Shown here: positions 53,521 through 64,000 of the stretch, one piece after another | Layout of the letters: every line of letters starts with the position of its first letter | Numbering within the stretch: the first letter of the stretch is position 1 | Assembly (NCBI GenBank): GCA_947568835.1 | Contig: OX387603.1 | Location: forward strand, 19,244,651-19,308,650 | Reading direction: 5' to 3' | Length of the DNA stretch: 64,000 nucleotides | From: Protonemura montana | Taxonomy: Eukaryota; Arthropoda; Insecta; Plecoptera; Nemouridae | Made by a program: the position numbers and the translations under genes | The notes under the pieces: generated by a model | What the model saw: only the letters and a program-made list of their open reading frames with translations | What the model was told of the DNA's origin: nothing | The model's database searches: none

Positions 53521-56013
53521 ATGGCTGCACGCAATGTTTTGTGTCTGTGTGCCTGTATTATGGTGACCGCGGTTCGTGCCCAATCTGGGGAACAGCAGCA
53601 TTGTTCCAACCCTCGAGTGATGTCCAAGGCGGTTTCGGTCAACAGTTCTCTTGGAGACGACGGGAAATTTGTAGCGATGGTAAACTTAAGAAAATTTCCA
53701 ATATTTTACGTTTATTTGTTATGTTTTCATTTGGTGTTTGGAGTCTTGTTCTTTGATAGCATTTTTGCCATAGATTAAGGTACAACGAATGATTGTTTTG
53801 ATTTCTAATTATTGATTTCTGTACCTTACATGTTTAAGGTATTAAGGTTTAAGGTACACCTTTTAAATTGATTAAGGACTTATTGAGGAACAATTGCTAA
53901 TTTATTTGTTGAAATTGGCACAAGCCACAAGATAAAAGTCACAACCGCAGACGAAATAAATTAAAATAAACTCTGAAATGCATACACAATATAAAAATGC
54001 ATAGTTGTAATGTTTTCGGTTTAGCTGATCGATATGATTTTTTTTTGTGAAGTTTCGCTCAGAAATGTCCGAGCACCCTTAGACAAGATTAAATTATGCA
54101 GGTGTTCGAAAGTGTGTATACTTTTTTTGGATTTTTTTATTTTCCATTTTTTGTGTGGTAAAAATCATCAATTTACTAAATTAGTACAGTGTAAAACGAT
54201 TTTTAGTTGGCAACTCAAATTTCAAGATCACGTTGATCTACGTAGAAATTTTTATGCTTAACAGAATATACACGAATCGAACAAAAACCCTCTAAACTGC
54301 CACTGCTAAACTTTAAAACCCAACCCACCTGATTTTTTGGAAATTACTTTAGCCGGTAGCCGTTGATAATTTCCTGAACATATAGGTAGATTGATGGATG
54401 GCTAGACGTTGTACTTGAACATCGACTATATTTTGGCAGTTCTCACTTGACTTTTTCCCAGGTGAATTTTGAAAAGGAGTTCAAATCACCGAACCAGGGC
54501 GCCGGTTCGTGGCTGGTGGAGGTCGTGGAACGAACAGAAAACTGCGAAAAGGGCGTCAAGTCGGCAAATATTATCTACAAACTGACAAGTGAGTGACGTT
54601 GAAAGTTTTGGAAAGTAGAATTCCTTAAAAAAAGTAAAATGATTTCCAAGACTTCTTGAAAATCTGTCTAAGAATCTGTAGTTGGTAAGAGCAGGGATTG
54701 GTTGACACATATATTATTTTATTGTTCTGCTTAAATAACCAACTTTTTATGGAAAAAATCAAGAAACAGGCAACATTTTGCGGACAAATACTGGCTGCAC
54801 CGCTTAGGTAAGACAGCTAGAAATCAAATATGTTGCAGACAATGAATTAAACGTTGTTTGAATACGTGGTTTTTGTTCAAAAATATGTTCATTTTATTTC
54901 CTAAGTTGTTCTGTACTTAGTTAAAATGTGCATTTCTTTCGGTGGTTAATTTTGGCAAGTGGAGGAATAAAATCTAAAAAATGTGTCAAGTTTAAACTTA
55001 AAGTATTCCTGTGTCTAGTTAACAAAGTCGACTTTTAGCATACTAACTTCAAGGGTCAGCATATTGCTACAAAAATAGTTCTGAAATCACCATACGGGAA
55101 CCTACCCCTTCCTACTGCTATATTAAATTACGCAAGTGGGAACAATTTACCTGCTAGCCATAGCATGCCATCTATTGTAACAATCAGCCACCCCTTCACG
55201 AGCCGGACCGGACTACGAACTCTTCCCTGGCATCGGCTACTACAAACTGCACCCTGAGGCACTGGCCTGGCCAAAAGCCCGCGAGGTTTGCGAGCAAGAA
55301 GGAGCCCATCTCGCCATCATCAACTCGGAGAAAGAGGCAGACGTGGCTAAACAGCTGATGGCTCGCTTCCCCAAATTCAACGGAGTCGTGCACCAGGACT
55401 GGCTCTGGATAGGTCTGGAGAGGACGCAGCCGGCAGGAGAGTGGATCACGGTTTTCGGTACGTTGCCCGTGTCGTTTGATTGCTGAAGGACACTGTCATG
55501 GAAACATGCTGGGAGATCGTTATGAAATATATTGCAAAGTAAGATTATCCGGAACTTAATCGAATTTTTTCAATTTCTATTCATACCCAAAATTTCAAAA
55601 ATTAAAAATTCGGTTTCCGATCCAGACTCCTAATTCTACAAAAAAAAAAAGGATTCTGATTCCAATTCTCATTCCAAATCCAACCTATGATAACAATTGG
55701 CACCAAAATGAAATCTTTCCTATTCGTGCGTTAACATTTTTATGCTGTCTCGAAAGATTTGCTTTAGAATTTTATTTCCTAACTCGCGGAGGCGACGTGG
55801 AAATTGGTTTTCACATGGTACATTTCTTTAATAACATTTTCCGGGTCAACAGGTGATCCTATGAAAGGCACGGGTTTCATGAGATGGCACACTAACAGAC
55901 CATCTCCAGGCAACACGGAGAACTGCGTCCTCATCCATAGAACTCTAACCGCACTGCACGACAACCCCTGCACTGTTGCCGACGCGTTCATCTGCGAGAG
56001 AGAGTTGTGGTAA
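53521..56013 (+). CDS. CTL-16: LPSBP-like C-type lectin with both disulfides
   Basis: Exons 53521-53679, 54462-54588, 55188-55457 and 55853-56013; 238 aa. A 16-codon upstream frame (ATG at 53457) ends just before the start. Signal peptide NVLCLCACIMVTAV, mature near QSGEQQHCS. N-terminal domain: GSWLVEVVE, ENCEKG. CTLD: DYELFPGIGYYKLH, VCEQEGAHLAIINS, WIGLERTQ. Exon 4: GDPMKGTGFMRWHTN, RPSPGNTENC, HDNPC, ICERELW. Four core cysteines; the tripeptide site reads SPG. Introns 1 and 2 (782 and 599 bp) show nothing recognisable. Confidence 0.9.
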
Positions 56014-56355
56014 CTCTTGAACTTCCTCGACATCCGATATCCGATTTCTGTTTGTAAGACATGAATGAAGGGAACAGATTTAAAAAATATTATAGTTCTG
56101 TGAAGAACAGCTTTTGAGATTTCTTTCCTTTGCAAGCATAATTTGTGGTTCTTAAGAAAATTTTTACACAAAACAAAACGACTGAAATCGATTCTTTTTT
56201 CAAAATGCCGAGTTCACTACGATATTTTAGCCCGTTGTTTAAAACGGTGATAGTCTAGTGATCATTTTGCACACAAGAAATGTATAGTCAATAAAAAATA
56301 AAGAAACGGAAATAATCGGTCAAACGAGAAACAAGATATATGGGCCTAAAATATT

Positions 56356-56438
56356 CTGTCCCCTCCTCGTCACAAATTTTCCTCGGTTCTCCCACCCTCT
56401 CGAAGGAAGTTTCCTTTCATTCCTACGATGGTATAAAA
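56356..56438 (+). promoter_or_regulatory. CTL-17 promoter
   Basis: CTGTCCCCTCC near 56356, a GAAGGAAGTTTCCTTTC element at about 56402-56418 (also upstream of CTL-18), TATAAAA at 56432-56438. Confidence 0.65.
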
Positions 56439-56514
56439 GCAGGATTGGGATTACACTCCAAATAAAAACAACACTTCTGCTGCATATTACAGAATCTGCA
56501 ATCAGAATCTAACA

Positions 56515-58032
56515 ATGGCGACAGTCATTCTAACTACTTTTGCTATCATAATTCTAGTTTTTATTTTTCACGGTTGTTTGGTGCGATCTCAAAACGGGGT
56601 GGATCAGCCACAATGTTCGGCTACGAAAATTTGGTCAAGAAAAGTAACAATCAACAATACCCTTGATGGGAGTGGGAAAGTGATCGCAAATGTAAGTAAA
56701 GTTGCAAACCAAAAGAAAGTATGCCATACATTTAACTGGTCATAAAAAATAATATATTTTGACCACTTACGCGACACAAGTTTATTTCGTTCTGTTTTAC
56801 CTTTCATTATTGCGCGCAGTGAACAATTGGGTTATCGTAATTCCCATATTTAGTTTATTGGTCAAAATTGAGTAGGTACTTGACCAGCGAACTCTTAATG
56901 TCAAGGTGGTAAGTGATTCCGAATGAGGGCGGTTTCCTCTTTTCTTTCAGGTGGTATTTGGGAATGGGCGACCGGAAACGGGTAACGGGTCTGAATCCTG
57001 GCTGGTAGACGTCGAGCAAAAGACGGAGACCTGCGAAGGAGTCGCTCTCTCGTATCGACTCGTCTATACTCTCTCAGGTAACAGGTCTACGGTGACAAGT
57101 TCTTCATAAACTAGTTCTTCAACAGTTTTAACATAGCGAGCATAAAATGTATATTTAATATTTAAATTGTTTTATATTAATCATCTTCCCATTTCCGGTC
57201 AATAATCTTTGGGACCATTTCGTGTTTCTCTCTCAGGCGCTGTTCCTCGTCAACACCACCGCGCCGACTACGAACTGTTCCCGGGCATCGGCTACTACAA
57301 GTTCCATTCAGAAGTCGCCACTTGGCCCAGAGCCCGGGAAATATGCTCCGAGGAAGACGCCCATCTCGTGATACTCAACTCAGAGCAGGAATCAAGTATA
57401 GCTGTCAAGCTGTTTGCAAGATATCCTTCCATCAAAGGAGCAACCAGCAATGATTGGGGCTGGGTCGGTTTACAAGAACGTGCCAGTGCTAACGGAATCC
57501 CACACACCATATTTGGTACGTTTTAGTTATCTGGAGTAGAGTTCTGTTATCTGTGATCAATTTTGTACCCGAACCCAAAGGTGGTTCATCCCCATTGGTG
57601 TCCTTCTTTAATCATACAGACATTTTCAGTTTTGATCATGAATCGCTCAAAAAGTGTTTTTAATCTTATGTTAAGGTTATAATGCGTTCTTATACCAACT
57701 CTCCTAATAAGCTAATAAAGAAAAAAAGCTGCATACACACTTTCAATCATGGCCTAAATGCAAATGACCAAAATGACTATCCTCTCAAATCACAACTGAC
57801 ATTTTTCTATGTAATAGTGTCACTCTGACGAGCTGTGAAGCATTAACAACGTATTTATTGCCTTGTAGGGGAGAGTTTTACCGCGGCTGGGTTCGCTAGG
57901 TGGGCACCAAATCAACCAGACAACGCACCATTGAATGACTACATTTTGCTGAATCGTGGTAATGGCGGATACGCTGATGTGCCCGTCGTATTAGGGTGGA
58001 AAGTTGCTTTTATCTGCGAACAGGACCTTTAG
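56515..58032 (+). CDS. CTL-17: LPSBP-like C-type lectin, QPD type, inner disulfide lost
   Basis: Exons 56515-56691, 56951-57077, 57237-57515 and 57869-58032; 248 aa. Signal peptide VILTTFAIIILVFIFHGCLV, mature QNGVDQPQCS. N-terminal domain: SWLVDVEQK, ETCEGV, one sequon NNT. CTLD: DYELFPGIGYYKFH, ICSEEDAHLVILNS, WVGLQERA. Exon 4: GESFTAAGFARWAPNQPDN, then LNRGNGGYADVP and FICEQDL. QPD is intact, but both inner Cys positions are replaced (NDYILL; VPVVLG). A sugar site may survive with a single disulfide. Confidence 0.9.
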
Positions 58033-58760
58033 ACGAAGCTTTATTAGCAATAATGCAACATGCTTTTTAACTGTAAACAATTTATTGCTGTCTCTTTGAG
58101 CTCGTTGTCTGGCACCTAACGGATTCTATTGAATCGATTTTAACATTCTATTAGCGGCAACTTTAGAGAAAATAACTTAATAATTGACAAAAAAAAATCC
58201 TTAAAATAAGCCTATAGACATCAATGGAGATCAAAGAAAACCAAGTGTCAGCACAACATGTGGGACCACAAATCAATAAAAGCAGTTTGCTGTTCGTTTC
58301 ATCTTTATTTTATTTTTTTAAAGATCAACCCCCTTTATTAAGTAATTCTTCAAAACAATTTATTTCTTCCATTATGTGTTGCGATTCAATTTGTATCGGA
58401 TTTGTGGTAATTAATTTTAATATAATTTAGATCTTTTAGTATTAAGTACAAGGAACCTTGATTTCAAGCAATTCCTGCTTAGGACCCATGGGTTGTAATT
58501 GATAGCTGCTTTGAAAAGATAGTTATGGCTACACTTTTACTTTAAAAACGCTGGCTTATTAGCGAATGGAAGTCGATGCGTTTTCATGTCCATTAAAAAG
58601 TGTTGATTTCTTACGTATGTTGGTTTAAGGTTAGCTACCTATCGCATCGGTAGGTGTCTCGGTAAAAAATTTAACATTTTTTCTAAGTGGAAAAATACAA
58701 CATCAAAAATCATATCATGGAAAGGTCTAGCATGTATTATCATGATCGATGGTTTTACAA
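58033..58760. other. intergenic, about 730 bp
   Basis: CTL-17 3' flank and AT-rich sequence. No gene or repeat recognised. Confidence 0.4.
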
Positions 58761-58771
58761 TACAGTCTCCC

Positions 58772-58857
58772 TTCCCCTCCCAATCTCTTCGCAAATTTTC
58801 CTCTGTTCTCCCACCCCCTCGAGGGAAGTTTCCTTTCATACCCACGATAGTATAAAA
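58772..58857 (+). promoter_or_regulatory. CTL-18 promoter
   Basis: TTCCCCTCC at 58772-58780, GAGGGAAGTTTCCTTTC at about 58821-58837, TATAAAA at 58851-58857. Confidence 0.68.
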
Positions 58858-58948
58858 GCAGGATTGAGATAACACTTCATATTGGCTTCCAGAAAAAAAA
58901 AACACCACTTCTGCTGCATTATAACAGAATCAGCAATTAAAATTAAAA

Positions 58949-60588
58949 ATGGCAACAGTTAGTTTAACTTGTTTTGCTACCATAATTCTAGTTTTGATAT
59001 TTCACGGTTGTTTGGTGCGATCTCAAAACGGGGTGGATCAGCCACAATGTTCGGCTACAACAGTTTGGTCAAGAAAAGTAACAATCAACAATACCCTTGA
59101 TGGGAGTGGGAAAGTGGTTGCAAATGTAAGTAAAGTTGCAAACCAAAAGAAAGTATGCCATACATTTAACTGGTCATAAAAAATAATATATTTTGACCAC
59201 TTACGCGACACAAGTTTATTTCGTTCTGTTTTACCTTTAATTATTGCGCGCAGTGAACAATTGGGTTATCGTAATTCCCATATTTAGTTTATTGGTCTAA
59301 ATTGAGTAGGTACTTGACCAGCGAACTCGTAATGTCAAGGTGGTAAGTGATTCCGAATGAGGGCGGTTTCCTCTTTTCTTTCAGGTGGTATTTGGGAATG
59401 GGCGACCGGAAACGGGTAACGGGTCTGAATCCTGGCTGGTAGACGTCGAGCAAAAGACGGAGACCTGCGAAGGAGTCGCTCTCTCGTCTCGACTCGTCTA
59501 TACTCTCTCAGGTAACAGGTCTACGGTGACAAGTTCTTCATAAACTAGTTCTTCAACAGTATCAACATAGCGAGCATAAAATGTATATTTAATATCTCAA
59601 TCGTTTTATTTTAATCATCTTCCGTGATCCTCTCTCAGGCGCTGTTCCTCGCCATCACTACCGAGCCGACTACGAACTGTTCCCGGGCATCGGCTACTAC
59701 AAGTTCCATTCAGAAGTCGCCACTTGGCCCAGAGCCCGGGAAATCTGCTCCGAGGAAGACGCTCATCTCGTGATCTTCAACTCAGAGCAGGAATCAAGTA
59801 TAGCTGTCAAGCTGTTTGCAAGATATCCTTCCATCAAAGGAGCAAACAGCAATGATTGGGCCTGGGTCGGTTTACAAGAACGTGCCAGTGCTTACGGAAT
59901 CCCACACACCATATTTGGTACGTTTTACTTTTGTGTACTTTTGCCGAATTTGGAAATGTCTGTGATGTCTTTCCTATTCTTAAACGTCGTCCACCCTTGT
60001 TTGTGAATATTCCTCAATACTACTTTACTTTTGGTCGTGGATCGACAGCAAAGGCTCAAAACCACTGTGAATCACGCTTCTAGTAAACTTATCGTTTTTT
60101 AGATTTGATTGAATTCTTAAACTAGTTATAAAATTAACAAACGAATAAGAAATGCTAAATGCAATAGAACAATCTCTACACGAGTGCTAATGACTAAATA
60201 TAGGTACAACCTTCGCCCAGGTGTGGAATTCTGTAACCATTCCTTCATTGAAATGAAATGAAATTCGTTGATCTAACCTTAATTTGTTCCTGAGCTTTAG
60301 ACAAATATTTCTACCTCACCTCATCTCATCTTATTTCACCGGAAAAAATCAAATTCCTGACATTCTTTTATAAAATCCTGTCACGACTGAAAGAAACACT
60401 TACGACTAATTTATTGTCTTGCAGGGGAGAGTTTTACCAAGGCCGGGTTCGCTAGGTGGTCGCCAGGCCAGCCGGATGATCACACTTTGGATGATTACAT
60501 GGTGTACAATCGTGGAAACGGAGGATACGGCGATATTTATATCGCTGCAGCATGGAAATTAGCCTTCGTTTGTGAACATGACCTTTAG
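58949..60588 (+). CDS. CTL-18: LPSBP-like C-type lectin, QPD type, inner disulfide lost
   Basis: Exons 58949-59125, 59385-59511, 59639-59917 and 60425-60588; 248 aa. Exons 1-3 and introns 1-2 are almost the same as in CTL-17, while exon 4 differs in many places: GESFTKAGFARWSPGQPDD, then YNRGNGGYGDIY and FVCEHDL. Inner cysteines absent, QPD present. Signal peptide TCFATIILVLIFHGCLV, mature QNGVDQPQCS. Confidence 0.9.
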
Positions 60589-61325
60589 GTGTAGCTAAAA
60601 CACAAATTTAGAATGTGTTTGTCCATTTGCTTCAGAAATAAAATGTTAGTTTACTGTTAAGTGTCTCTTGGTTTGATTTCTTTCTTGCATTCCATTATTT
60701 CTCTTGAATATCTTTAATCTATATATCTAAATTACCTATAAAAATGCGCGATCATTCATCTACAACGATAACAAGGCCAGTGTGGTTTTCTGTATCGTGC
60801 TAAACTGTCAAACAACAACTAGGGAGCTGATCACATCTTCCATGATAATAGATGTAAGCATCACTCAGTACACTTTGTAGCAGATAATAAATTGCAACCA
60901 TTTATAAAACATTTGTAAGTTATTGTTCTTTGGCTTCTATGCAAAGAATCTGTGCTAACTATATTTGCGTGTGCTAGCGCTGCTTTCCCAATCGTGCTGC
61001 TTTCCCACACAAGGCAGCAGATGTGCCTTGATGGGTGCCTACATTCAGGTGTCTTCAGATCACACTAGGAATATGTCAAGTCTGGTATTTATTTCGCTAC
61101 AGTCAATGCAGGTCAGGAACACTCCCGAAACCTGTGTACGTTTTCATGTCAGTACAATATTTCCATGCATCATTTTTTGTGAAATTTAACTATCGCATGT
61201 GAGAATCGGAATTCGTGCACAAAATGACTGAATATTTTTTAAGCCACAACAAATGCTATCAAATAATTATCACATGGACGAAGGTTTATTATCTAGATTA
61301 GTGGTCGCCACATACATCCTCCCCC
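60589..61325. other. intergenic, about 740 bp
   Basis: AATAAA at about 60638 ends CTL-18. A stretch at 60970-61130 is GC-richer and open in one frame but shows no domain. Nothing else. Confidence 0.4.
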
Positions 61326-61345
61326 TTCCCCTCCTTTATAATATA
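61326..61345 (+). promoter_or_regulatory. CTL-19 candidate promoter
   Basis: TTCCCCTCC at 61326-61334 followed by TTTATAATATA. It lies about 195 bases before the ATG, twice the usual distance, so a longer leader or another start is possible. Confidence 0.5.
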
Positions 61346-61532
61346 ATAAATATGCAACAAATATTCCCATCTGCTCTCCCACTCTCCAAAAGGGGTTACC
61401 GTCACACAATTGCACACAATTGCTTTAAAAACACGATTCAAGACAAAACTATTTACTAGGACCACTAGACGTCTTCTACTACACTTCTTCACAAACCTAC
61501 TGCCTTCTATTATTTGCAATAAAAGCCTAGAA

Positions 61533-63334
61533 ATGAGGGTCCTAAATATGCATTCTTTTGCTACAATAGTTATTGTGGTTTTCGTCCAAAGCGGTTTGGT
61601 ACGATCTCAAAGCGGGGTGGATCAGCCACAATGTTCGGCAACGAAAGTTTGGTCAAGAAAAGTAACAATCAACAATACCCTTGATGAGAGTGGGAAAGCG
61701 ATCGCAAGCGTAAGTAAGACAAGCTTAACAAAAGACGAATTAAAATTGGACTGAAATTGTACAAAATATCTCCCATGGTACCTCGTTAGCTGATTCAATT
61801 TGCATTTGTGGTTGCTTCTTTAGACTCTCAAATCCGATCGTCTAAATCGTCTAAATTGGGACATAAACGGGTGGTTTTCTTGCAGGTGGTATTTGAGAAT
61901 GAGTGGACGGACGCAGGCAACGGGTCAGACTCCTGGCTGGTTGACGTCGAGCAAAAAACGGAGACCTGCGAAGGGGTCGCTCTCTCGTCTCGGCTCGTCT
62001 ATACGCTCTCAGGTAACAGATGTTTTCTTCCATGTGACGATTAGATATTAGCCAATAAAGAAACATTTAAGATACATTACTAATAATTGCACTGGGCCAA
62101 TTCACTTTCTAACTATTGCTTTTTGCTGATACTACGTTTTTCGGCAATCTTTTCTAATTTTGGGTGTACTGTAAAGGTTTGAAATTATCTCCAATATCTG
62201 CTAGATCTGACGAAGAGCTGCTATGGCATCATACAATTTTGATTTTTTATTGTTTATACTGTAAGATTTAGTTTGAAAAAAATACATATATAACATATTA
62301 TACAATTATAATTCTGTAGAGTGTAGAATTAGCTATTAGTAAATTCTCGATAAGGCAAAACAGCAGCATCAGTCGCCCATTCCAGAATAAAAATTATGTC
62401 GATTACAAAAGTTGTTCCGTCGAACCAATCAGTCAGCCTGTGAAAATCCTAATCCTAATTCGTGTTTCTCTCTCAGGCGCTGTTCCTCGTCAACACTACC
62501 GCGCCGACTACGAACTGTTCCCGGGCATCGGCTACTACAAGTTCCATTCAGAAGTCGCCACTTGGTCCAGAGCCCGGGAAATCTGCTCCGAGGAAGACGC
62601 CCATCTCGTGATACTCAACTCAGAGCAGGAGTCCAGTGTGATGGTCAAGTTATTTGCAAGAAATCCCAACGTCAAAGGGTCAAGTCATAATGACTGGGCC
62701 TGGGTCGGTCTACAAGAACGTGCCAGTGCCAAAGGACTCCCTTACACCATATTTGGTATTTTATCACGATTTTATTTTTTTCACCGGCCAATCGATAATA
62801 TATCTTTACATGCTTGAATAAATTACTTGTTCTTACATTTTTTATTTGATCATATGCACAGCTTAGAAAGATTTGACTAAACTTCAAAGAATTCGCTAAA
62901 GATGTGTGAAATCTGATTTAAATTGCAAACGCTTGCGATGTGCTGGGTATTTTATTATTAGGAACACAAATAACCTCTCAAAAATTGATGACCAAACGGG
63001 GGAGTGTATCTGATCAGATCTCCATCTTACGCGGTTGTTGGTCTAACCAATTGAGCTACTTAGACACATAATTTTTGAGAGGATTTTAGTGTATTTTATG
63101 AGAATGGCGGATACCTGAATTTAATACTTTCAAAAAATTACTGTAAGAAACCTTTGCTGTTGTCTTGCAGGTGATAATGCTATTAAGACAGGCTTCTCAA
63201 GGTGGTCACCGCAAGAGCCAAACAACCCAACGTTGGACGATTACTTGCTGGTCAACCGTGGCAATGGTGGGTACGCCGACGTACCAATCGCGGCCGCCTG
63301 GAAAGTTGCTTTCATTTGTGAACAGGAACTCTAG
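61533..63334 (+). CDS. CTL-19: LPSBP-like C-type lectin, EPN type, inner disulfide lost
   Basis: Exons 61533-61709, 61886-62012, 62477-62755 and 63171-63334; 248 aa. Signal peptide HSFATIVIVVFVQSGLV, mature QSGVDQPQCS. N-terminal domain and exon 3 very close to CTL-17/18 (DYELFPGIGYYKFH, ICSEEDAHLVILNS, WVGLQERA). Exon 4: GDNAIKTGFSRWSPQEPNN, then VNRGNGGYADVP and FICEQEL. EPN is the mannose-type calcium site motif, against QPD in its two neighbours. Inner cysteines absent. Intron 3 carries a tRNA-like SINE. Confidence 0.9.
62905..63095 (-). repeat. tRNA-like SINE family C copy in CTL-19 intron 3
   Basis: ATTTAAATTGCAAACGCTTG, TTATTATTAGGAACAC, AATAACCTCTCAAAA at the left; GGTCTAACCAATTGAGCTAC (reverse A box) in the middle; TTTTTGAGAGGATTTTAGTG at the right. 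Inverted ends as in the copies at 28200 and 39040. Confidence 0.66.
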
Positions 63335-64000
63335 CATGTAGACGAATAATATTGATAGCCATTCAAAACATAATTGTTTGATATCCTTGTCATATGCAAA
63401 AAAAAAATGTAAATATTGCACTTTTAGTTGATGATTTCTCTATTTCGAAATATCGTCATTGAAATGAGACAATAAAGATAAGTGAATCATGTGATGTGGC
63501 AAAATGTCAAACCACAAACTGAAATAATCTGTTAATTGTATCCTACTTCCCTTTGATAACCGAAGCTCGCTGTTTCCTTGCTCATGTGTTTGAAATGTAA
63601 ACTCTGCTTCAAAGTTTTCTATGACAATTTATTGTTTGTTGAATTGTTGTGGGCTGAGACAAAAATATTGTATTATTTGTAAACAATCTGATCGGTACTT
63701 TTATTTGAATAGTGAAGTCGCCGTCCAATTGAACGCAACTGTGATAGCAAGAGAGTGTTTGTAGTTGCCTGCCATCAGGCGCAGTCAAATTAAGTTGGCA
63801 GGTCTCGCTACTGCCATTCACAATTCTCTAGAGTCCGCGATAAGAGTGACTTTGCCGATGATAAAACCTCTAGATCAGTAAATATTTCTCATTTAAGACT
63901 CACTTGTTTGTGGATTTGTTGGGATAATAGTTCAGAATTACGCTCATATCGATTCTAATGCTTGAAAGCGTAACCAAATGAAGATCTGCAATAAGGAAGG
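63335..64000. other. 3' flank of CTL-19 to window end
   Basis: AATAAAG at about 63471 is a likely polyadenylation signal. The rest has no supported gene; open frames on either strand look like chance. Confidence 0.4.

Noticed and set aside
58639..58908. Minus-strand frame over the CTL-18 promoter
   Set aside because: Overlaps the conserved TTCCCCTCC and TATA region and shows no domain.

Overview
This is insect nuclear DNA. It is AT-rich, its genes are split by GT-AG introns, RNA polymerase II TATA boxes are obvious, and SINEs, MITEs and non-LTR retrotransposon scraps are scattered throughout. The dominant content is a tandem array of secreted C-type lectins of the insect hemolymph lipopolysaccharide-binding protein (LPSBP) type. 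The order of insect cannot be fixed from the sequence alone.

Layout. Positions 248-3833 (+) hold the last seven exons of a nose-resistant-to-fluoxetine (nrf-6)-like multi-membrane acyltransferase. From 4202 to 63334 there are 19 lectin loci on the + strand, named CTL-1 to CTL-19 here. Three unrelated genes lie among them: a two-exon protamine-like HMG-box protein (6223-7081, +), a two-exon secreted proline-rich repeat protein (40894-42435, +), and a SINA/SIAH-type RING ubiquitin ligase (46998-47831, the only clear minus-strand gene). Relics of further lectin copies lie at 19826-20235, 22638-22701 and 15311-15345.

Every intact lectin has the same four coding exons with intron phases 0, 1, 1. 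Exon 1 carries the signal peptide and the first half of a small N-terminal domain, exon 2 its second half, exon 3 the first half of the C-type lectin domain (CTLD), and exon 4 the loop and ligand-binding half. All joined reading frames given here are divisible by three. Two groups are visible. CTL-1, 9 and 14-19 keep QPD, EPD, EPN or related loops; of these, CTL-1, 9 and 14-16 keep the inner disulfide cysteines and CTL-17 to 19 do not. CTL-2 to 8 and 10-13 have lost both the calcium/sugar tripeptide and the inner cysteine pair, and mostly carry an NPxN-type loop instead.

The array is actively rearranging. CTL-3 is an in-frame fusion of two lectins. The 3' end of CTL-10 comes from a CTL-6-like gene. 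CTL-7 has a stop codon in exon 4 and a MITE with intact target-site duplication. CTL-14 and CTL-15 are a recent segmental duplication whose junction cuts through a TATA box. Neighbours share almost identical exon 3 but different exon 4. Most promoters share a TTCCCCTC element and an upstream GGRGA..TTTCC element resembling an NF-kB site, just before TATAAAAG, which fits an immune-induced, co-regulated recognition array.
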